A DNA stretch of 64,000 bases from Wukongibacter sp050859025 (GCF_050859025.1 NZ_CP138200.1:2604001-2668000), one strand, 5' to 3'. Shown: positions 16,951 through 25,881, counted from the first letter of the stretch. The notes: generated by a model not told the origin, from the sequence alone. Made by a program: numbers and translations.

Positions 16951-17227
16951 TATGTAGCCGCCCACCTATCCTTGACATGCTGCCACAGACGTTACCTAAA
17001 CAGTTAGCTCAAACCAGGCTATCTCACGGCACACGAGAGGGCTTGCTTACCGTTGCTTCCTTCCAGACCTGGCGGGGTTCACAAGTTCCCGTTGCGTAAG
17101 ACCCAATTATCCTCACCACTTATTTAGGGCAGACTCTACAAACCTCATGCCTAAAATAGGAATTCAATCCTGCTATAGCGGATTGCAGGTTACAGGACAC
17201 CGCTACCTTCCCATCTAGAGCGACATA
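16951..17227 (-). ncRNA. ffs: Signal recognition particle RNA, large Firmicutes type
   Basis: On the minus strand the sequence contains the universal domain IV hairpin, CCAGGTCTGGAAGGAAGC, the site that binds Ffh. Near the 5' end it has GGGAAGGTAGCGGTG and CTGTAACCTGCAATCC, the Alu domain found in Bacillus and Clostridium 6S-like SRP RNAs. The terminal pentamers TATGT and ACATA can pair as helix 1, which sets the limits to within a few bases. The RNA with Ffh targets membrane and secreted proteins. A weak promoter (TTGTTT, 17 bp, TAACAT on the minus strand) lies just upstream. Confidence 0.92.
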
Positions 17228-17364
17228 TATTATGTTAACACGATATACACTTGAAAACAAGTATAAAATAGTACCGTAGTAGGGAAAATATGTAAATTAA
17301 AAATAGAATCATATTTTTGATATAAAGAGATTATAAACATATATCTGAGTGCATAAATCAATTA

Positions 17365-18264
17365 CTAATTTTGTATATAATTAGATAAAAAATTATATTC
17401 CATCCAGTTTACATCAATCCAGCCCTTATCTTCATCCTTACCATTATAATACACATATTCCTTATATATATTTTGTTGTTTTTCAAATTGTAGAACTATA
17501 CCAAGATATTGAGAATTAGTATAGTACTTGTCAAAGGCTTCCTTTTCTAAAGCTGGAGCTAGTACGTTTTCGATATTTTCTTTCATCTCATTTATATATC
17601 TATGACTGTATATTTTATTACTTTTGATATTTACTATGATAACCCCATTATTTTTAAAGGTTTTTCTGATAGTTATGGCTCTGTTTCGGCCTTTGTTCTT
17701 TTTAATAAAGCTTTCAGCAGGCTTATTGTTTAAGGACTTAAAGGTATAGTCATTATAGACATTTTCCCAATACTTACATGATGTTAGCCTTAAATTTTTA
17801 AAGGTATAGTCATATCTAAAGGCTTTAACATCGTTAATATATATTCTTAAGCTTAGTTTTTCAAATGGATTATCCTCAGATTTAAGCATGTCTATTAATT
17901 GTGATTGATATGGAGATGTTCCTATTGCAGGTGGATGCATACTAATAAATGAATTAGAGAAGTACGACATGAAGTTATCTATTTCCGCACTAGTTACTGA
18001 GCTATCGAAATTAATTACAAAATTGTACTGCCCTGATGAGTAATATAGTATATGGCTAGTCAGACTTTTTAGATTAAATTCTTTTTTGAAAATATCATCG
18101 GCAAGTTCTGGATCTCCAATAATATTAGTATACTGAAGCTTATCTTCTCGAAAATATGGATCAAATTCAGTAGCAGCTTCATCAACTTTGTTGTTAGTAG
18201 TACAACTAGATAATAATATACTAAGAAGAAATATAATTATGATATTACTTAGTCTACCTCTCAT
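17365..18264 (-). CDS. Uncharacterised lipoprotein
   Basis: A 299-residue protein with a lipoprotein signal peptide: MRGR, a hydrophobic stretch IIIIFLLSILL, then the lipobox LSSC with Cys at residue 21, so it is anchored outside the membrane. The mature part is mixed alpha/beta and rich in Tyr, Asn and Lys, with no domain I recognise. ATG start with GGGGG upstream. It stands alone between the SRP RNA and a divergent MBL-fold hydrolase gene. Confidence 0.7.
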   Translation of the reverse strand: MRGRLSNIIIIFLLSILLSSCTTNNKVDEAATEFDPYFREDKLQYTNIIGDPELADDIFKKEFNLKSLTSHILYYSSGQYNFVINFDSSVTSAEIDNFMSYFSNSFISMHPPAIGTSPYQSQLIDMLKSEDNPFEKLSLRIYINDVKAFRYDYTFKNLRLTSCKYWENVYNDYTFKSLNNKPAESFIKKNKGRNRAITIRKTFKNNGVIIVNIKSNKIYSHRYINEMKENIENVLAPALEKEAFDKYYTNSQYLGIVLQFEKQQNIYKEYVYYNGKDEDKGWIDVNWMEYNFLSNYIQN

Positions 18265-18509
18265 ATGTAAAGCCCCCTACTATAGAAATAATATGTATGA
18301 ATTTCTATTTATTAGATACTATTTTACAATTATGTAATTATTATAACAGATTTGGATAAATGATGTAAGTTAGATATATTATTGAATGCTAATAAAAGAC
18401 AAAAGTTAAATTCTTTACAGAACTGTTTATGAACTTGATAAATTATAGGAAATAGAGTTAATCTATTTAATAGAGAGCTATATTAAATAGATTTTGAGGG
18501 GGAAACTAG

Positions 18510-19238
18510 ATGAACAAATTAACTGTTTTGGAAATAGAATTCGATTTTGATGGTGATATAAATGTTATTTATCCTGTTATATTAAGTGATGAACGGGAAG
18601 TGATTTTAATTGATTGCGGGTACCCTAAATTTTTACCTTTAATAAAAGCTGCTGCCAAAATAAATGGAATTGATATTAGTAAATTAACAAAAATAATTAT
18701 AACACACCATGATTTTGACCATATGGGATCTTTGGCAGAATTTAAAAGAGCGTATCCGCACATCAAGATTCTTTCATCCATTGATGATGAAAAATACATT
18801 AGTGGTAAGGAAAAATCCTTAAGATTACAGCAAGCTGAATCCATATATAATAAACTTCCTGAGAAACAAAAGGAGAGTGCAAAGAAATTTCAAGATTTTA
18901 TTGAAACAATAGAAAATGTCCAGGTTGATGTATGTTTAAGGGACAAGGATTACTTTTCATGTTGTGGAGGAATAGAAATAATTGCTACTCCAGGGCATAT
19001 GCCAGGCCATATTTCAATTTATATAAAAGAAAGTAAAACACTGATTTCAGGAGATGCATTGGTAGTAGAAAATGATAAATTAATGATAGCAAATCCACAG
19101 TATACTTTAGATATTATTAATGCTAAGAATTCTATAAGTAAATTATTAGATTATGAAATAGATAGAATTGTATGCTATCACGGTGGAATATATACTAAAG
19201 ATATTAGAAAGTCATTAGAAAATATTATTTCAGAGTGA
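18510..19238 (+). CDS. MBL-fold metallo-hydrolase
   Basis: A 242-residue metallo-beta-lactamase-fold enzyme. The first metal motif is THHDFDHMG (His66, Asp68, Asp70, His71), the common HxDxDH variant; TPGHMPGHIS gives the third site, SGDALVV the bridging Asp and CYHGG the last His. Two metal ions, probably zinc or iron, are expected in the cytoplasm. Relatives hydrolyse esters, thioesters or phosphodiesters, and the substrate here cannot be assigned. ATG has GAGGGGG upstream. It is transcribed away from the lipoprotein and towards the alpha/beta hydrolase. Confidence 0.85.
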   Translation: MNKLTVLEIEFDFDGDINVIYPVILSDEREVILIDCGYPKFLPLIKAAAKINGIDISKLTKIIITHHDFDHMGSLAEFKRAYPHIKILSSIDDEKYISGKEKSLRLQQAESIYNKLPEKQKESAKKFQDFIETIENVQVDVCLRDKDYFSCCGGIEIIATPGHMPGHISIYIKESKTLISGDALVVENDKLMIANPQYTLDIINAKNSISKLLDYEIDRIVCYHGGIYTKDIRKSLENIISE

Positions 19239-19442
19239 CTCATATTTTACATTTACTTTATACTTTTGTGTAAAGGTAGTATTTAAATTGTAAAGTTGGA
19301 GAAATGCATAATTAATAGACCCTTTCTTCTTTTAGAGTTATCTAAAAGGCTTAGGCTAGACTTTATTTTAGGTAATTTAATTCACATTGAAATGTTATTC
19401 TGATACAATAAGAATCTAAATATTAGGTTCTAAAGGAATTAG

Positions 19443-20366
19443 CTAATTATATTTTTGTAGCCAATGAAGTATGTCTTGATATACTTCATCTCTATTTGTT
19501 TCGTTTAACATTTCATGTCTCCCATTTTTATATAATTTCATTGATAAATCCTTAATGCCTAACATTTTATACTTTTCATATAGCTTTTTGACCTCTTTAC
19601 CTTCTTTACTGGCTGGGTCCATATCTCCCGAAAATAATAATATAGGTAGACCTTTAGGGATATTATCAATATTACTATTTTTATAGGTTAATCCTACACC
19701 ATAAAATAAATCTCTAAAAAAGGCTGTTGTACATATAAAGCCACATAATTCATCATCTACATATTCATACACTTTTTTTTCATCCTTTGATAACCAATCG
19801 AATTTAGTATTACTTGGCTTAAAGTTTTTATTGAAATTACCGAATACAATATTATCTAATTTAGTCGCTTCAGCATATAATCCATATTTCTTTATATAGT
19901 ACCAAGCTAAAAGCTTTCCACCAACTTGGGTGATATAATTACCACCTAAGGTTGTTCCCGATAAAATTACACCCTTAAACTCATTTCCAAAATTTTGAAT
20001 ACAGGTTCTAGCCAGTAGAGATCCCATACTATGGCCTAGTAAAAATAGTTCTAAGTCTTTATTATTACTTTTTATCCATTTTATAATCTCTTTTATATCT
20101 TCTGTGACTCTATTCCATCCATCCTTTTCATTGAAAAAGCCAAGACTACCCATTTTCTTTCCTGTTAATCCGTGACCTCGCTGATCCCAAATATATACTA
20201 TATATCCGTTAGATGCTAAAAAGCTTGCAGAATTTTCGTATCTCATTGAATGTTCAGCCATACCATGTAATATTACTATTACAGCCTTTTCTTTTTTTTG
20301 TGGTTTCCAAACATTGATATTGATATTTATTCCATCATCCATTATTAGGCTTAAGTTCTCGTACAT
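19443..20366 (-). CDS. Alpha/beta hydrolase (monoacylglycerol lipase-like)
   Basis: A 307-residue serine hydrolase. The oxyanion region is HGMAEHS (34-40), the nucleophile Ser113 is in GHSMGS, and the acid and His are in SGDMDPAS and GRHEML. DQRGHGLTGK is typical of the monoacylglycerol lipase / lysophospholipase group. No signal peptide, so intracellular. ATG is preceded by AAGGAG. A short dyad TTTGTGTATACAAAG (20391-20405) just upstream of the start may be an operator. Lysophospholipid or monoglyceride cleavage is the likely role by family. Confidence 0.83.
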   Translation of the reverse strand: MYENLSLIMDDGINININVWKPQKKEKAVIVILHGMAEHSMRYENSASFLASNGYIVYIWDQRGHGLTGKKMGSLGFFNEKDGWNRVTEDIKEIIKWIKSNNKDLELFLLGHSMGSLLARTCIQNFGNEFKGVILSGTTLGGNYITQVGGKLLAWYYIKKYGLYAEATKLDNIVFGNFNKNFKPSNTKFDWLSKDEKKVYEYVDDELCGFICTTAFFRDLFYGVGLTYKNSNIDNIPKGLPILLFSGDMDPASKEGKEVKKLYEKYKMLGIKDLSMKLYKNGRHEMLNETNRDEVYQDILHWLQKYN

Positions 20367-20390
20367 TATTTTGTTCTCCTTTTTTTAGAT

Positions 20391-20405
20391 TTTGTGTATA
20401 CAAAG
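20391..20405 (-). promoter_or_regulatory. Possible operator upstream of the hydrolase gene
   Basis: TTTGTGTATACAAAG is a near-perfect 15-bp palindrome (core GTATAC) 25 bp upstream of the hydrolase start. No matching second copy was seen in the window. Confidence 0.3.
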
Positions 20406-20699
20406 TAATAGGCATATGCATGAAGGTTTAAAGTTATAAATGAAATGAAGCTTATATGATAATTAAATAGAAATAATAAAATAATAGTAACAGAATATGG
20501 CAGGAAATGAAAGTAGTATATCTGGAATAGAGATACTTAAATTGATATGTTGCGCTAGTTCTTTAGAAAGAGTATATTAATATTTTGTTTTGAATTATGT
20601 TATTTTTAGAAGGTATTTATTAAAAATGTGAACTTAGAAGTTTAATTCAAAATAAGATATTGTTTCATTTAATTAAAAATTGGAAATAATAGAAACCTC
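20406..20699. other. Spacer between divergent genes
   Basis: AT-rich sequence separating the hydrolase and the GntR operon. I see no coding frame or hairpin in it. Confidence 0.35.
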
Positions 20700-20742
20700 T
20701 TTACAAATCTAAAACAATAGTGTACTATATAACTAGTTCACT
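20700..20742 (+). promoter_or_regulatory. Promoter and YtrA-type operator of the GntR-ABC operon
   Basis: The -35 TTTACA (20700-20705), 17-bp spacer and -10 TACTAT (20723-20728) make a promoter. The dyad AGTGTACTA...TAGTTCACT (20719-20742) covers the -10 and matches the AGTG(N)ACTA/TAGT(N)CACT form of YtrA-subfamily operators, so the encoded repressor would block its own promoter. Confidence 0.75.
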
Positions 20743-20763
20743 ATATGAATATGAGGTGAGACG

Positions 20764-21123
20764 ATGAAGTTTAACAATAATATTCCGATTTATTTACAAG
20801 TAATTAATAAGATAAAGTCAGATATTATAACTGGTAAATTAAATCCTGGAGATAAGATGCCATCAACTAGAGATTTAGCTAAAGAGCTGGGTATCAATCC
20901 TAACACTGCATCGAGGGTATATAAAGAAATGGAAGCATTGGGTCTATGTTTTAAAAAGAGGGGATTAGGGACATTTATTACAGAGTCCGATGAGATTGTT
21001 AAAACAATAAAAAATGATATGGCAGAGCAATTGATAGGAGGTTTTGTAGAAGGTATGAAAAAATTAGGATTTTCTTTTGATGAGATGGTAGAGATGATTT
21101 TAATGAAGAAAGAAAAAATATAA
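20764..21123 (+). CDS. GntR-family regulator, YtrA subfamily
   Basis: A 119-residue repressor. Residues 8-75 form the GntR winged helix (PIYLQVINKIKSDIITGKLNPGDKMPSTRDLAKELGINPNTASRVYKEME is split here only by family wording) and a short helical dimerisation tail follows, the minimal size that defines YtrA-type members. They normally repress an adjoining ABC transporter operon and respond to envelope stress or antibiotics. ATG has GAGGTGAG upstream. The ATPase gene starts 15 bp after the stop, and the expected operator is at 20719-20742. Confidence 0.9.
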   Translation: MKFNNNIPIYLQVINKIKSDIITGKLNPGDKMPSTRDLAKELGINPNTASRVYKEMEALGLCFKKRGLGTFITESDEIVKTIKNDMAEQLIGGFVEGMKKLGFSFDEMVEMILMKKEKI

Positions 21124-21138
21124 TTAGGAGGTAGAGTA

Positions 21139-21831
21139 ATGGAGCATATTTTAAAAATCGATGATCTTACTAAGAAGTATTTTAATAAAGTTGCCTTGGG
21201 TCAAGTATCTATTTCCTTTGACAATGGGAAAATTTATGGATTACTAGGACCTAATGGTAGTGGTAAAACAACATTTATGAAGATAATAGCTGGCTTACAC
21301 AAGCAAACATCAGGAAATGTATTGGTGAAAGGTAAGCCCCTATCTTACAAAACAAAAAGAGATGTAGTGTTTATGCCTACAGAAGACTTTTTATATCCTT
21401 GGATGAAGATAAAAACATTGGTTAAATATTTTAGTGATATGTATTTGGATTTTGATAGCAAAAAGGCAAATGAGCTTATTAAAGAGCTTGAGCTAAATCA
21501 AGATAATAAGGTATCAGAGCTGTCTACGGGATTAAAGGGAAGGTTAAAGGTTGCATTGACTATTTCCAGAGATGCACCTATATATATGTTTGATGAACCA
21601 TTAAATGGTCTTGATCCTATATCAAGGGAAATCGTAATGCGATTAATTTCTGAAACACTTGATGAGGATAAAGTAATTATTGTTTCTAGTCACTTGGTTA
21701 GTGAGCTAGAGACCTGTTTAGATGAAGTTGTATTCTTGAAAAATGGAGTAATTGAACTCCAAGGGGATGCCGAAGAACTACGCTTGGAAAAGCAAAAATC
21801 TATTGAAGCCCTATATAAGGAGGTATATTAA
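21139..21831 (+). CDS. ABC transporter ATP-binding protein
   Basis: A 230-residue ATPase with Walker A GPNGSGKTT, a signature region read as LSTGLKGRLKVA (weaker than LSGGQ, common in this YtrB-like group), Walker B MFDEPLNGLD and the H-loop SSHLVSELE. It pairs with the membrane protein encoded 2 bp downstream and is co-transcribed with the GntR repressor. The AGGAGG ribosome site supports ATG 21139. Likely an exporter or membrane-stress transporter; the substrate is not evident. Confidence 0.88.
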   Translation: MEHILKIDDLTKKYFNKVALGQVSISFDNGKIYGLLGPNGSGKTTFMKIIAGLHKQTSGNVLVKGKPLSYKTKRDVVFMPTEDFLYPWMKIKTLVKYFSDMYLDFDSKKANELIKELELNQDNKVSELSTGLKGRLKVALTISRDAPIYMFDEPLNGLDPISREIVMRLISETLDEDKVIIVSSHLVSELETCLDEVVFLKNGVIELQGDAEELRLEKQKSIEALYKEVY

Positions 21832-21833
21832 AA

Positions 21834-22583
21834 ATGCTAAATCTGATTAAGTATGAGTTTATAAGAAAATATAGAATGTTTGCAGTTCTTATAGTTACAA
21901 CCATTTTAGCAGGTATATTTATGAGTCTTAAATTTGGAGAATCAGGATTACCTGTATTTGCTATAATACTTTCCATAGGGATGTTTATACTTTATTCAGT
22001 AGATGTTGTTAAGATGTATAGTCAAGATATTAATAAAAAAACAGGTTATATGATTTTTATGACACCAAATAGTGGCTATACAGTTATTGGATCTAAAGTT
22101 ATAACTGCATTATTAGAAGGTTTGGGAATGTTAATATTCTTCATATTAATTGTTACTTTAAATAGTGCAATTATTTATGGACCGAGTGAATTCTTGAAAA
22201 TCCGATTTTTAAATGGTGGACTTTCATTTAATGAGGTTATACTTAATATATTCATAGTTTTGACGGCGGTATTATTGTTTGCTATGCAATTCCTATTGAC
22301 TATTTATTCATCTATTACAATAAGAAAAAGTGTTTTAGCTAATGTAAAACTGAAAGGTTTAATCAGTTTTGGTATTTTTCTACTTCTTAATTATATTATT
22401 GGAAAGATATCTGCCATTCCCTACGATATGCTTGGGTATTCTACTGATATAGCTATTATAGATGGCCCCTTAGCCGGTGAAATGTTTAAGCTGTTATCGC
22501 CAGCAATGATAACATCAATTATCATGTGTGCATTACTAACTTTTTTATCAGGATATTTATTGGAAAGGAAAATTAATTTATAG
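21834..22583 (+). CDS. ABC transporter permease
   Basis: A 249-residue protein with six hydrophobic segments, starting MLNLIKYEFIRKYRMFAVLIV, as in ABC-2-type permeases linked to YtrA operons. AAGGAGG lies at the end of the ATPase gene, and the start is 2 bp past that stop, so translation is coupled. A terminator hairpin follows at 22655-22687. Confidence 0.85.
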   Translation: MLNLIKYEFIRKYRMFAVLIVTTILAGIFMSLKFGESGLPVFAIILSIGMFILYSVDVVKMYSQDINKKTGYMIFMTPNSGYTVIGSKVITALLEGLGMLIFFILIVTLNSAIIYGPSEFLKIRFLNGGLSFNEVILNIFIVLTAVLLFAMQFLLTIYSSITIRKSVLANVKLKGLISFGIFLLLNYIIGKISAIPYDMLGYSTDIAIIDGPLAGEMFKLLSPAMITSIIMCALLTFLSGYLLERKINL

Positions 22584-22654
22584 ATAGAAAATTTTATGGT
22601 TTTTTAAAAATAAGGGATTATTTTTTAAAATCATTTTTATGAGAAAAGTTTGAT

Positions 22655-22687
22655 AAAAGCTCGGTGACTAAAATGTCCCGAGTTTTT
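22655..22687 (+). terminator. Intrinsic terminator of the GntR-ABC operon
   Basis: AAAGCTCGG and CCCGAGTTTTT pair around a short loop (with GAC/GTC extending the stem) and end in TTTTT. Confidence 0.65.
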
Positions 22688-22718
22688 ATTATATTTCTAA
22701 TGTAAAGTTTAAATAATA

Positions 22719-22747
22719 TTGACAAAGGATGATTTTGAAACTATACT
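22719..22747 (+). promoter_or_regulatory. Strong promoter of the nrtR-pncB operon
   Basis: Consensus -35 TTGACA (22719-22724), 17-bp spacer, -10 TATACT (22742-22747). Transcription would begin near 22754, directly in front of the dyads at 22757-22793. Confidence 0.75.
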
Positions 22748-22756
22748 ATAAATAAC

Positions 22757-22793
22757 CAATAGTTAATTACTCAAAGTTATTAACTTATAGTTA
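22757..22793 (+). promoter_or_regulatory. Candidate NrtR operator
   Basis: The stretch contains TAACTTATAGTTA (22781-22793), a 13-bp palindrome, and just before it TAGTTAATTACT and AGTTATTAACT, overlapping half-sites of the same AGTTA/TAACT type. NrtR repressors bind AGTT/AACT-type dyads at NAD-salvage genes, and the site lies at the transcription start of an NrtR-like gene and pncB. Confidence 0.5.
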
Positions 22794-22815
22794 CTAAGAG
22801 TATCTATTTAATTGC

Positions 22816-22917
22816 TATAGAAGTCGCAATAAATCTTTTACATTTTGATTTCTTTAAAAGCCTTGAAATCTTGGCTATTAAAGAAATCAAAATGTAGATT
22901 TATAAGTGCGTTCTATA
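22816..22917. mobile_element. Palindromic MITE-like element, family 2 copy 1 (102 bp)
   Basis: Ends TATAGAAGTCGCA and GTGCGTTCTATA; the arms CATTTTGATTTCTTTAA and its inverse fold on each other around AGCC...GGCT. Copies of equal length are at 37072 and 39856. This one sits in the 5' leader of the nrtR-pncB operon, 36 bp before the start codon. Confidence 0.8.
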
Positions 22918-22953
22918 TAATAGGATTAAATAAATATTAAGAGGTGGTAATCT

Positions 22954-23883
22954 ATGACTAAGGAGATAATGAATGAACTTGGACAAACAGAAAAGGAATT
23001 TCTAAATGCCTACAATACAGAGAAATACAATGCTACGAAGTTTTCTGTAACCTCTGATTGTCTGATATTTACTGTCGAAAATGCAGATGGAAAAGAAGAA
23101 TCGATAGATCTGGATGATAAGAGACTTAAAATTGCATTGATTCAAAGAGCAAATCATCCCCATATAGACAAATGGGCTTTACCTGGAGGGTTTGTAAATA
23201 AAGGCAGAGAAACAAGCCTGGAAGCAGCTAAAAGGGAGCTTGGAGAGGAAACAGAGATATCAGGAATCTATCTTGAACAGCTGTATACTCTAGATGACAT
23301 TGAAAGAGATCAAAGAGATCATATAATAAGTGTATCCTATATGTCACTAGTTGATAAAATCGAAAAAGAACTTAGAGCTGGTAGCGATGCAAAGAAGGCT
23401 GAATGGTTTGAGGTAGAAAGAAAAGTCACTCAAATAAATAAATCGATTATAGAGAATGGATTCATTAGAGAAAAATTCATTGACATTGTTCTTATCAAAG
23501 AAGATATAAAAATTATAAGCAAAATAAAAGAGGTTACAGCGGTTAAAAATAGAGCTAGAAGAACAAAGCTTGAACTTGTTAATAGAGGGGGCTTAGCCTT
23601 CGACCATGCTATAGTTATAAACTTAGCTCTTGATAGAATCAAAAACAAGGTAGAGTATACTGACATCATGTTTAACCTCTTGCCAGAGTATTTTACAATA
23701 GCAGAGGCATATAAAGTTTATCAGCTTACAACGAATAAAAATGATACGGTGCAAAACTTTAGAAAAAAATTTAAAAATGTAAGAAAAATGATAATAGAGA
23801 CAGATAAAACTACTAAGAAGTATAGCCCAAGACCTGCAAAACTCTATAAACTAAATATTCATTGGGACGATCATGAAGGTTAA
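22954..23883 (+). CDS. nrtR: NrtR-type Nudix regulator of NAD metabolism
   Basis: A 309-residue protein with an N-terminal Nudix domain (WALPGGFVNKGRET and AAKRELGEETE) and a C-terminal winged helix (LAFDHAIVINLALDRI, LLPEYFTIAEAYKVYQL, NFRKKF, RPAKLYKL) that matches NrtR. The Nudix box carries one extra residue before REL, so hydrolysis is probably lost, as in known NrtR regulators that bind ADP-ribose as effector. The pncB gene follows 152 bp downstream, and a palindrome at the promoter fits autoregulation. ATG has AGAGGTGG upstream. Confidence 0.85.
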   Translation: MTKEIMNELGQTEKEFLNAYNTEKYNATKFSVTSDCLIFTVENADGKEESIDLDDKRLKIALIQRANHPHIDKWALPGGFVNKGRETSLEAAKRELGEETEISGIYLEQLYTLDDIERDQRDHIISVSYMSLVDKIEKELRAGSDAKKAEWFEVERKVTQINKSIIENGFIREKFIDIVLIKEDIKIISKIKEVTAVKNRARRTKLELVNRGGLAFDHAIVINLALDRIKNKVEYTDIMFNLLPEYFTIAEAYKVYQLTTNKNDTVQNFRKKFKNVRKMIIETDKTTKKYSPRPAKLYKLNIHWDDHEG

Positions 23884-24016
23884 AGGAGATAATAAAGTTC
23901 CTACCATGTTAGTTGATACCTTTGAATTTGACATACATAATGCAACGCTTATGAACTTAATGTCGCTATATTTAATGAAGAGCATGGGGATAGAAATCGT
24001 AAAAGAAATAGTTTAA
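23873..24016 (+). CDS. Possible 47-aa small protein or gene remnant
   Basis: A frame from ATG 23873 to TAA 24014-24016 reads MKVKGDNKVPTMLVDTFEFDIHN then a Met/Leu-rich helix ending MGIEIVKEIV. It overlaps the nrtR stop by 11 bp and fills the gap before pncB. There is no good ribosome site for the first ATG; AAAGGAG near 23884 is far from the next ATG (23906). It looks like coding sequence but may be the tail of a deleted gene. Confidence 0.3.
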   Translation: MKVKGDNKVPTMLVDTFEFDIHNATLMNLMSLYLMKSMGIEIVKEIV

Positions 24017-24035
24017 TATATGGAGGCTATTAGAA

Positions 24036-25418
24036 ATGAGTATATTTAATTATAAAAGGTTGTCAATAGATACCTTCAAAATGACAGAGGGGATTAAAGA
24101 TAAACTTCGTAGAGGCTGGTATAGTGACGAATACTTTAACAATAACATAAGAATTTTAAATCAACTAGCCGCCGAAGAATATGAGTTTGGAGAAGATGAA
24201 AATGATTTAGAAGGTATTGTAGACGTATCCAAGGTTCAAATTGGAGAGCTAGAAGTAGAAATGCAAATATTTACTAGAAGAAAACCATTTTCAATAGTAG
24301 TAGGAGTGGATGAAGCTCTTGCTATACTAAAAGAATGTACTGGGTACTATGATGAAGAAGGAAAATTCGTAAATACATATGATGAACTTGAGGTTGAAGC
24401 TGTGCATGATGGCGAAGTTGTTAACTATGATGGGAACCCTCTAAGGGTGGAACCAGTTATAAAGATTAGAGGTAGATATAGAGATTTTGGTCATCTTGAA
24501 ACACCAATTTTGGGGGTTCTTAGTGATCCTACAAGAATAGCGACAAATGTTTACAATACTTTGGTTGCTGCCGGTGAAAAACCTGTTCTATTCTTTCCAG
24601 CTAGATTTGCCCATTATAAAATGCAGGGAATCCACGGCTATGCTTATTGGATAGCCACTCAGAGATATACATTAACCTATGGTAAGGAATCAAAGGCATT
24701 TATATCAACTATGGAACAAGGAGATTGGTGGGGTGGAAAAGCTAGTGGTACAGTTGCACATATCAATATCCTAACTTTCTTGGGAAATACGGCAAAATTA
24801 ATGATGGAATTTGCAAGATCTATGCCTACTGAAACACCTAGAATTGCATTAGTAGACTTTCATAATGACTGCGTAGGAGAATCAATTAAAGTAATTGATA
24901 GAATGTGGGAGCAGTATTGGAAGCTTTATAAGGAAGGCAAGTATGAAGAGACTAAGAAGTATAAGTTGTATGGTGTAAGACCTGATACTAGTGGAAATAT
25001 GCGAGATGAATCTGTTAAACCGCTATACGACAAGAAAATGGATTGTGGCGTAACACCTAGACTTGTTCATAATATTCGACAGGCAATTAATAAAAGATGG
25101 CAAGAATGGACTAAGGATGTTAACTACGAAGATATGACAAAGGGAATTAAAGAGGTTGCGAAGCAATATTGTCTAGATGTAAAAATTATAGTTACTGGTG
25201 GATTTAATGTTGAAAAAATCAATAGGTTTGAAGATGTAAATGCTCCAGTAGATATATATGGAGTAGGTTCTAGCTTACTAGAAAACAGTAAAAATTCGAA
25301 TAACGACTACACTGCCGATGGAGTAAGGGTAAAGATTAATGATAAATGGTATGACCTTCACAAGGAAGGGAGAAGACCCTGTGATAATAGTAAATTAGAA
25401 AAGGTATGTATAGATTAG
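24036..25418 (+). CDS. pncB: Nicotinate phosphoribosyltransferase
   Basis: A 460-residue enzyme of the NAPRTase family. It converts nicotinate, PRPP and ATP to nicotinate mononucleotide, the entry step of NAD salvage. Recognisable segments are RGRYRDFGHLETPILGVLSD near residue 150, the His-bearing IHGYAYWIATQRY, GKASGTVAHIN, VDFHNDC and the phosphate loop VTGGFNVEKINRF with GVGSSL near the C-terminus. The gene lies behind nrtR, which likely represses it when NAD is plentiful. ATG has GGAGG upstream and a strong terminator follows at 25437-25466. Confidence 0.9.
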   Translation: MSIFNYKRLSIDTFKMTEGIKDKLRRGWYSDEYFNNNIRILNQLAAEEYEFGEDENDLEGIVDVSKVQIGELEVEMQIFTRRKPFSIVVGVDEALAILKECTGYYDEEGKFVNTYDELEVEAVHDGEVVNYDGNPLRVEPVIKIRGRYRDFGHLETPILGVLSDPTRIATNVYNTLVAAGEKPVLFFPARFAHYKMQGIHGYAYWIATQRYTLTYGKESKAFISTMEQGDWWGGKASGTVAHINILTFLGNTAKLMMEFARSMPTETPRIALVDFHNDCVGESIKVIDRMWEQYWKLYKEGKYEETKKYKLYGVRPDTSGNMRDESVKPLYDKKMDCGVTPRLVHNIRQAINKRWQEWTKDVNYEDMTKGIKEVAKQYCLDVKIIVTGGFNVEKINRFEDVNAPVDIYGVGSSLLENSKNSNNDYTADGVRVKINDKWYDLHKEGRRPCDNSKLEKVCID

Positions 25419-25436
25419 AATTAAGCTTGACGAAGG

Positions 25437-25466
25437 AAGGGAATTATTAAAAAATAATTCCCTTTT
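25437..25466 (+). terminator. Intrinsic terminator after pncB
   Basis: AAGGGAATTATT (25437-25448) pairs perfectly with AATAATTCCCTT (25453-25464), ending TTTT. It is 18 bp after the pncB stop. Confidence 0.85.
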
Positions 25467-25506
25467 CTATTTTGATAACTAAACTTGATATTGACAAAGT
25501 CATTGT

Positions 25507-25546
25507 TCCCATTTTGAATTTGCTCTGTTCAAAATGGGATTTTTTA
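25507..25546 (+). terminator. Second terminator-like hairpin
   Basis: TCCCATTTTGAA (25507-25518) pairs with TTCAAAATGGGA (25528-25539) over 9 bases and is followed by TTTTTT. It backs up the pncB terminator and insulates the biosynthetic locus. Confidence 0.7.
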
Positions 25547-25881
25547 GAGCTTTAATTTGTAGGATTTTTTTGTTTTCAATTAAAAATAACTCTTCTCTTT
25601 CTAATTTGAAAAAAATTAATAAAACGACAAAAAAAGTAAAAAAAAGACAAAATTAGGCAAAGGAATATACTAAAATTTGTAGAATTTTTAAATTATATCA
25701 AGAAAAATGATATTTTGTAATGTGTAGAAAAAAATTTAAAAATATTCAAATTATTGTATTTTTAAAAGTACTAGAGTATGAAGACAACTATTATTAAATA
25801 TTTTAGGGGGGATATTTTTTAGATAGTAATCAGTAGAACTTTAGAGCTTTGTGAGAAACATTAAATAGGAAGTAAATCTAG
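25547..25881. other. Leader region before the biosynthetic locus
   Basis: Very AT-rich with no gene over 20 codons. It holds copy 2 of the 19-bp motif (25646-25664), with a weaker neighbour at about 25626, and an orphan ribosome site AGGGGGG near 25804 that is followed at once by stops, as if a small gene had been lost. Confidence 0.4.
25646..25664 (+). promoter_or_regulatory. Shared 19-bp motif, copy 2
   Basis: GACAAAATTAGGCAAAGGA, matching copies at 8087 and 41279 at most positions. It lies about 380 bp before the first radical SAM gene; the excess distance compared with the other copies is largely the MITE inserted at 25882. Confidence 0.35.

Noticed and set aside
16951..17227. GC-richer island considered as rRNA or tRNA cluster
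   Set aside because: The minus strand matches SRP RNA domain IV and Alu-domain sequences; no tRNA cloverleaf was found there or elsewhere in the window.
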